From Streptomyces hygroscopicus subsp. hygroscopicus (GTDB lineage Bacteria > Actinomycetota > Actinomycetes > Streptomycetales > Streptomycetaceae): a stretch of 43,201 nucleotides of DNA. The notes beneath the pieces were generated by a model. It was not told the DNA's origin. It searched no databases and was given only the letters and a program-made list of their open reading frames with translations. The position numbers and the translations under genes are program-made. Location of the stretch: assembly GCF_001553455.1 (NCBI RefSeq), contig NZ_BBOX01000260.1, positions 1-43,201 of the forward strand, read 5' to 3'. Each line of letters begins with the position of its first letter. Position 1 is the first letter of the stretch. Positions 39,764-43,201 of this stretch are shown in pieces.

Positions 39764-41311
39764 ATGTCCCCTACACCCAACGGCTTCTGGGCCCAGGCCG
39801 CGCTCGAGCCCGACCGCACGGTGCTCATCGCCCCGGACGGTGAGGAGTGGACCGCCGGCCGGTTGCACGGCGCGTGCAACCGGCTCGTCGGCGGGCTGCG
39901 CGCCGCCGGGCTGCGCCGCGGCGACGCCCTGGCGATCGTCCTGCCCAACGGCGTGGAGTTCTTCGTCGCCGCGCTCGCCGCCACCCAGGCCGGGCTCTAC
40001 CTGGTGCCGGTCAACCACCACCTGGTCGGCCCCGAGATCGCCTGGATCGTCTCCGACTCCGGGGCCAAGGTGCTGATCGCCCACGAGCGCTACGGTGAGC
40101 AGGCGGCCGCGGCGGCCGACGAGGCGGGGCTGCCCCCGACCCACCGCTATGCGGTCGGCGCGATCGACGGCTTCCGCCCGTACGCCGAACTCGTCGCGGG
40201 ACGGTCCGGGGAGCCGCCCGCCGACCGCGAGCTGGGCTGGGTGATGAACTACACCTCCGGCACCACGGGCCGGCCGCGCGGCATCCGCCGCGCGCTGACC
40301 GGCAAGCTCCCCGAGGAGAGCCACCTCGGCGGCTTTCTGCGCTTCTTCGGCATCAGGCCGCGCGCCGAAGAGCCCGACCACGTCCATCTGGTGTGCTCAC
40401 CGCTCTACCACACCGCCGTACTGCAGTTCGCGAGCTCGGCGCTGCACATCGGCCACCCCCTGGTGGTCATGGACAAGTGGACGCCGCGGGAGATGCTCCG
40501 GCTCATCGACACCCACCGCTGTACGCACACGCATATGGTGCCCACCCAGTTCCACCGGCTGCTCGCCCTCCCCGAGGAGGTCAGGCGGTCCTATGACGTC
40601 TCGTCGATGCGCCACGCCATCCACGGGGCCGCGCCCTGCCCGGATCACATCAAACGCGCGATGATCGACTGGTGGGGCGGCTGTGTCGAGGAGTACTACG
40701 CGGCCAGCGAGGGCGGCGGCGCGTTCGCCACCGCCGAGGACTGGCTGAAGAAGCCGGGGACGGTCGGCCGCCCCTGGCCCATCAGCGAGATCGCCGTCTT
40801 CGACGACGAGGGCAACCGGCTCCCGGCCGGTGAACTCGGCACCGTCTACATGAAGATGTCCACCGGGGGCTTCACCTACCACAAGGACCGGAAGAAGACC
40901 GAGAAGAACCGCATCGGCGACTTCTTCACCGTCGGCGACCTCGGCGTGCTGGACGAGGACGGCTATCTCTACCTCCGCGACCGCAAGATCGACCTGATCA
41001 TCTCCGGTGGGGTCAACATCTACCCCGCCGAGATCGAGGCCGCGCTGCTCACCCACCCGGCCGTCGCCGACGCCGCCGCCTTCGGAATCCCGCACGAGGA
41101 CTGGGGCGAGCAGGTCGTCGCGGTGGTGGAACCCGCCGAGGGGCATCCGCCGGGGCCCGAGCTGGCCTCGGAGATCCTCGCCCACTGCGCCACCCGGCTC
41201 GCGGGCTACAAATGCCCGAAATCGGTGGAGTTCATAGCGGAGATGCCGCGCGACCCCAACGGCAAGCTCTACAAGCGGCGGTTGCGCCAACCCTACTGGG
41301 AGGGGCGGTAG
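39764..41311 (+). CDS. Acyl-CoA synthetase (AMP-binding)
   Basis: A 515-residue ANL-superfamily enzyme. The AMP-binding loop is MNYTSGTTGRPRG, the acyl site motif is EEYYAASEGGGAF, the hinge and A8 region are DRKIDLIISGGVNIYPAEIE, and the catalytic lysine near the C-terminus lies in NGKLYKRRLR. It activates a carboxylic acid to acyl-AMP and then to acyl-CoA. Related FadD proteins in actinobacteria handle medium or branched acids. ATG at 39764 is behind GAAGGAGG. It probably shares a transcript or at least a regulator with the nitronate monooxygenase. Confidence 0.9.
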   Translation: MSPTPNGFWAQAALEPDRTVLIAPDGEEWTAGRLHGACNRLVGGLRAAGLRRGDALAIVLPNGVEFFVAALAATQAGLYLVPVNHHLVGPEIAWIVSDSGAKVLIAHERYGEQAAAAADEAGLPPTHRYAVGAIDGFRPYAELVAGRSGEPPADRELGWVMNYTSGTTGRPRGIRRALTGKLPEESHLGGFLRFFGIRPRAEEPDHVHLVCSPLYHTAVLQFASSALHIGHPLVVMDKWTPREMLRLIDTHRCTHTHMVPTQFHRLLALPEEVRRSYDVSSMRHAIHGAAPCPDHIKRAMIDWWGGCVEEYYAASEGGGAFATAEDWLKKPGTVGRPWPISEIAVFDDEGNRLPAGELGTVYMKMSTGGFTYHKDRKKTEKNRIGDFFTVGDLGVLDEDGYLYLRDRKIDLIISGGVNIYPAEIEAALLTHPAVADAAAFGIPHEDWGEQVVAVVEPAEGHPPGPELASEILAHCATRLAGYKCPKSVEFIAEMPRDPNGKLYKRRLRQPYWEGR

Positions 41312-41327
41312 GCGCAGGTCAGGGGCA

Positions 41328-41372
41328 ACATTGAGCGTGGGGTTGTCAACTTAATGTCGGTCGCGCTATATA
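41328..41372 (+). promoter_or_regulatory. hsp20 promoter with overlapping inverted repeat
   Basis: TTGTCA (41343-41348) and TATATA (41367-41372), 18 bp apart, are a good vegetative-type -35/-10 pair in an AT-rich patch. An inverted repeat ACATTGAG (41328-41335) / CTTAATGT (41350-41357), one mismatch, straddles the -35. This is where a heat-shock repressor such as RheA or HspR would bind, but neither consensus (HAIR or the RheA palindrome) is matched exactly. Confidence 0.6.
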
Positions 41373-41419
41373 AGAAGGCATAGGGCATCGCACGCAGCGC
41401 GATACGAAAGGAGTGATCT

Positions 41420-41848
41420 GTGATGCTCATGCGCACCGACGCCTTCCGGGAGCTCGATCGCCTGTCCCAGCAGCTGCTCGGCACCGCCACACGGCCGGCC
41501 GCCATGCCGATGGACGCCTACCGGGCGGGCGACGAATTCGTCGTCCACTTCGATCTCCCGGGCATCGATCCGGCCACCATCGATCTCGATGTCGAGCGCA
41601 ATGTGCTGACCGTCCGCGCCGAGCGCCGCTCCCCGGCCCCCGAGGGCGCCGAGATGATCGCCTCGGAGCGCTCCTCCGGCCCGCACACCCGTCAGCTCAT
41701 CCTCGGCGACACCCTCGACACCGAGCGGATCGACGCCTCCTACGACGCGGGCGTCCTCACCCTCCGCCTGCCGATCTCGGAGAAGGCCAAGCCGCGCAAG
41801 ATCAAGATCAGCGAAGGGGCGAGCGCTCCGCACCAGCTGACCGCCTGA
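41420..41848 (+). CDS. Hsp20 / alpha-crystallin small heat-shock protein
   Basis: A 142-residue small heat-shock protein, related to Streptomyces Hsp18. The alpha-crystallin domain spans about residues 28-130, with the first strand DEFVVHFDLPGID, VLTVRAERR, and the conserved ASYDAGVLTLRLP loop. It binds unfolding proteins without ATP. A GTG at 41420 and an ATG at 41423 are adjacent; AAGGAG at 41408-41413 serves either. Expression is probably heat-induced from the promoter upstream. A DUF2267 protein follows and is likely co-expressed. Confidence 0.92.
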   Translation: MMLMRTDAFRELDRLSQQLLGTATRPAAMPMDAYRAGDEFVVHFDLPGIDPATIDLDVERNVLTVRAERRSPAPEGAEMIASERSSGPHTRQLILGDTLDTERIDASYDAGVLTLRLPISEKAKPRKIKISEGASAPHQLTA

Positions 41849-41893
41849 CGCATCTCCCCCCCACTCCTTCACGAGAAAGGCGCTCTCACACCC

Positions 41894-42340
41894 ATGTTCC
41901 AGCAGCGTCGCCCGGGGCGGCAGGAACCCGGTATGACGTACGACGAGCTGATCGAGGCGGTGCGGTACGACGGTCTCTACCCCACCCGGGAGCGGGCCGA
42001 GGAGGTCACCCGCACCGTGCTGGCCGCCCTGGGACGCCAGCTCACCGGTGAGGAACGGGTCGCCCTCGCCGGGGTGCTGCCCAGGCGGGCGGCGCGGGTG
42101 CTCGCCGCCGAGATCCCCGCCCCCGAGCGGCTGACCGGCTGGGGCTTCGTCAAGGACATCGCCGCACACACCCCCGGATCGACCCGGGCCACTGCCCGCT
42201 GGGACGCCGGATCCGTGCTGGGCATCGTCGGACGGCTGGCAGGCCCCGAACTGCGGCGCCGCATCCTCGGCCAACTCCCCGAGGGCTACGCGCTGCTGTT
42301 CGGCCAGGCCGAGCTGGCCCGCCCGCCGCAGCCCGCCTGA
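41894..42340 (+). CDS. DUF2267-domain protein
   Basis: A 148-residue helical protein whose core (MTYDELIEAVRYDGLYPTRE to about residue 120) matches DUF2267: paired helices with the TVLAALGRQLTGEERVALAGVLPRRAARVL arrangement. Such genes commonly lie beside small heat-shock genes in actinobacteria, with unknown function. Start is the ATG at 41894 after GAGAAAGG; an ATG at 41933 would trim the basic N-terminal extension. A strong stem-loop follows the stop, so it ends the hsp20 transcript. Confidence 0.85.
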   Translation: MFQQRRPGRQEPGMTYDELIEAVRYDGLYPTRERAEEVTRTVLAALGRQLTGEERVALAGVLPRRAARVLAAEIPAPERLTGWGFVKDIAAHTPGSTRATARWDAGSVLGIVGRLAGPELRRRILGQLPEGYALLFGQAELARPPQPA

Positions 42341-42346
42341 CCCGGT

Positions 42347-42398
42347 CCGCGCCACGGGGCCGGTCCCGCTTCCCCGCGGGACCGGCCCCGTGGCGCGG
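42347..42398 (+). terminator. Rho-independent-like stem-loop, 23-bp stem
   Basis: A perfect inverted repeat has arms of 23 bp (42347-42369 and 42376-42398) around a 6-base loop TTCCCC. It lies 7 bp after the DUF2267 stop. No U-run follows, as usual in Streptomyces. It should terminate the hsp20-DUF2267 message. Confidence 0.9.
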
Positions 42399-42475
42399 CC
42401 GCGGTGCGGCGCCCTATCGTGCCAGAGCCCGCCGCGCGCCGGGCCGCCCGTACCGCCGAGAGAGGGGCCCCGCCC

Positions 42476-43084
42476 ATGCGACCGCACCTGTCCCCCCGTC
42501 ATGCGCTGATCGCCGTGCTGGCCACGGTCGTGCTGGGCACGGGGGCCACGGCGGGGGCCGCGGCCGCCGTCGCCGCTCCGGGCGGCCTCGTCCGCGCCTC
42601 CCTGCGCCCGCTGGTCGAACTGTCCGCGGAGCGCGCACTGGTGGCCGACGAGGTCGCCGCCGCGAAATGGGGCACCGACAGCCCGATCGACGACCCGGCG
42701 CGGGAGCGGGAGGTGCTGGACGCGGTGGCGCGGCAGGCCGAGGAGCTGGGCGCCGATCCGGTGGCCACGGCGAGGATCTTCCGCGACCAGATCGAGGCCA
42801 GCAAGGTCGTCCAGCGCGGCCTGTACCGCCGCTGGGCCGCCGATCCCGCCCAGGCGCCCACCGACCGCCCCGACCTCGGGCGGATCCGGCTGGAGATCAA
42901 CCGGATCAACGGCGAACTCGTGCGTGCCATCGCGGACTCGGCGGCCCTGCGCGAGGCCCCCTCCTGCGAGGGACGGCTCACGGCCGGGGCCGCCGCCGTG
43001 ATCCACGGGCGGCGCCTGGACACGCTGCACACCGTGGCGCTGGGCCGCGCACTGCCGTCGGTGTGCGAGCGCGCGGAGCGGTAG
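42476..43084 (+). CDS. Secreted chorismate mutase (AroQ-gamma type)
   Basis: A 202-residue protein. A basic start and hydrophobic stretch ending near Ala-Ala-Pro (ALIAVLATVVLGTGATAGAA) form a signal peptide of about 35 residues. The mature part is all-helical: LVELSAERALVADEVAAAKW, REREVLDAVARQAEELGADP and FRDQIEASKVVQRGLYRRW carry the expected Arg, Lys and Glu/Gln ligands of AroQ chorismate mutases. It would convert chorismate to prephenate outside the cytoplasm, as in the mycobacterial *MtCM-type enzymes. The purpose of a secreted mutase is unclear. ATG at 42476 is behind GAGAGAGG. Confidence 0.88.
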   Translation: MRPHLSPRHALIAVLATVVLGTGATAGAAAAVAAPGGLVRASLRPLVELSAERALVADEVAAAKWGTDSPIDDPAREREVLDAVARQAEELGADPVATARIFRDQIEASKVVQRGLYRRWAADPAQAPTDRPDLGRIRLEINRINGELVRAIADSAALREAPSCEGRLTAGAAAVIHGRRLDTLHTVALGRALPSVCERAER

Positions 43085-43201
43085 CGCGGCGGGGTGCGGT
43101 ACGGCCACGGCCGCGGCCAGCGCGGCGGGGTGCGGCATGGCCACGGGCCCGGCCAGCGCGCGGCCAGCGCGGCGGGATGCGGCAGAGCCACGGGCCCGGC
43201 C
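43085..43201. repeat. 36-bp tandem repeat after the chorismate mutase stop
   Basis: Directly after the stop at 43082-43084 begin 36-bp units (43085-43120, 43121-43156), then an 11-bp partial unit and a third near-complete copy that runs off the window. The unit starts CGCGGCGGGGTGCGGYAYGG and ends CCGCGGCCAG or CCCGGCCAG. The array may continue beyond the window. Confidence 0.85.

Noticed and set aside
1..43201. tRNA or rRNA genes
   Set aside because: No cloverleaf-type or rRNA-like sequence was recognised; a covariance-model scan would settle it.

Overview
The window is very GC-rich (about 70-75% over most of its length), with strong third-position GC bias, GTG starts, 4-bp ATGA/GTGA gene overlaps and typical actinomycete families. 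It reads as chromosomal DNA of a Streptomyces. The four-gene diterpene locus at 9029-13847 matches the cyclooctatin (cot) genes known from S. melanosporofaciens, so a strain of the S. violaceusniger/hygroscopicus type is plausible. That placement rests on remembered sequence, not on a search.

Layout. 1-5300 holds ordinary genes: a TerD-domain protein cut by the window edge, an HpnB-type glycosyltransferase, a glutamate-racemase-like enzyme, a small membrane protein, an O-antigen-ligase-like membrane protein and a NUDIX hydrolase. 5300-7570 is a decayed locus: a short-chain dehydrogenase and a PucR-type regulator each keep both ends but have lost their middles, with a 30-bp tandem repeat between them, next to an intact MHS-family transporter. 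A TetR regulator with a clear palindromic operator follows. 9029-13847 (minus strand) is cotB1-cotB2-cotB3-cotB4: GGPP synthase, cyclooctat-9-en-7-ol synthase and two P450s. 14689-16788 is the PTS-type dihydroxyacetone kinase operon dhaKLM. 16932-21483 carries a GT-C membrane protein fused in frame to a flavin-oxidoreductase-like domain, an acyl-CoA dehydrogenase behind a KstR-like box, and an MpaB-type oxygenase.

21486-29863 is an accessory island, much of it lower in GC. It has two internally deleted IS5-type insertion sequences, a VOC protein, a CUT2 (ribose-type) sugar ABC transporter, an epoxide-hydrolase-like enzyme and a divergent LacI regulator. Four LacI-type operators lie between the hydrolase and lacI. 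The hydrolase and transporter genes look like one operon later split by an IS insertion. 30018-36395 is a second accessory region: an FAD monooxygenase, a large HTH regulator, a SLOG-fold protein divergent from overlapping small genes, a 57-residue membrane peptide, and an overlapping trio made of a 52-residue peptide, a sigma factor and an uncharacterised partner.

36673-43201 returns to core-like genes: a phytoene-desaturase-like oxidoreductase, a nitronate monooxygenase plus acyl-CoA synthetase pair behind a palindrome, an Hsp20 chaperone with an AT-rich promoter, a DUF2267 protein ending in a 23-bp-stem terminator, and a secreted chorismate mutase.

The most unusual window-wide signal is a set of about ten unrelated minisatellites with units of 12, 18, 21, 24, 25, 27, about 30, 31 and 36 bp. 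Nearly all sit at or just past stop codons, and most units are multiples of three although most copies are non-coding. No tRNA, rRNA or CRISPR array was recognised.
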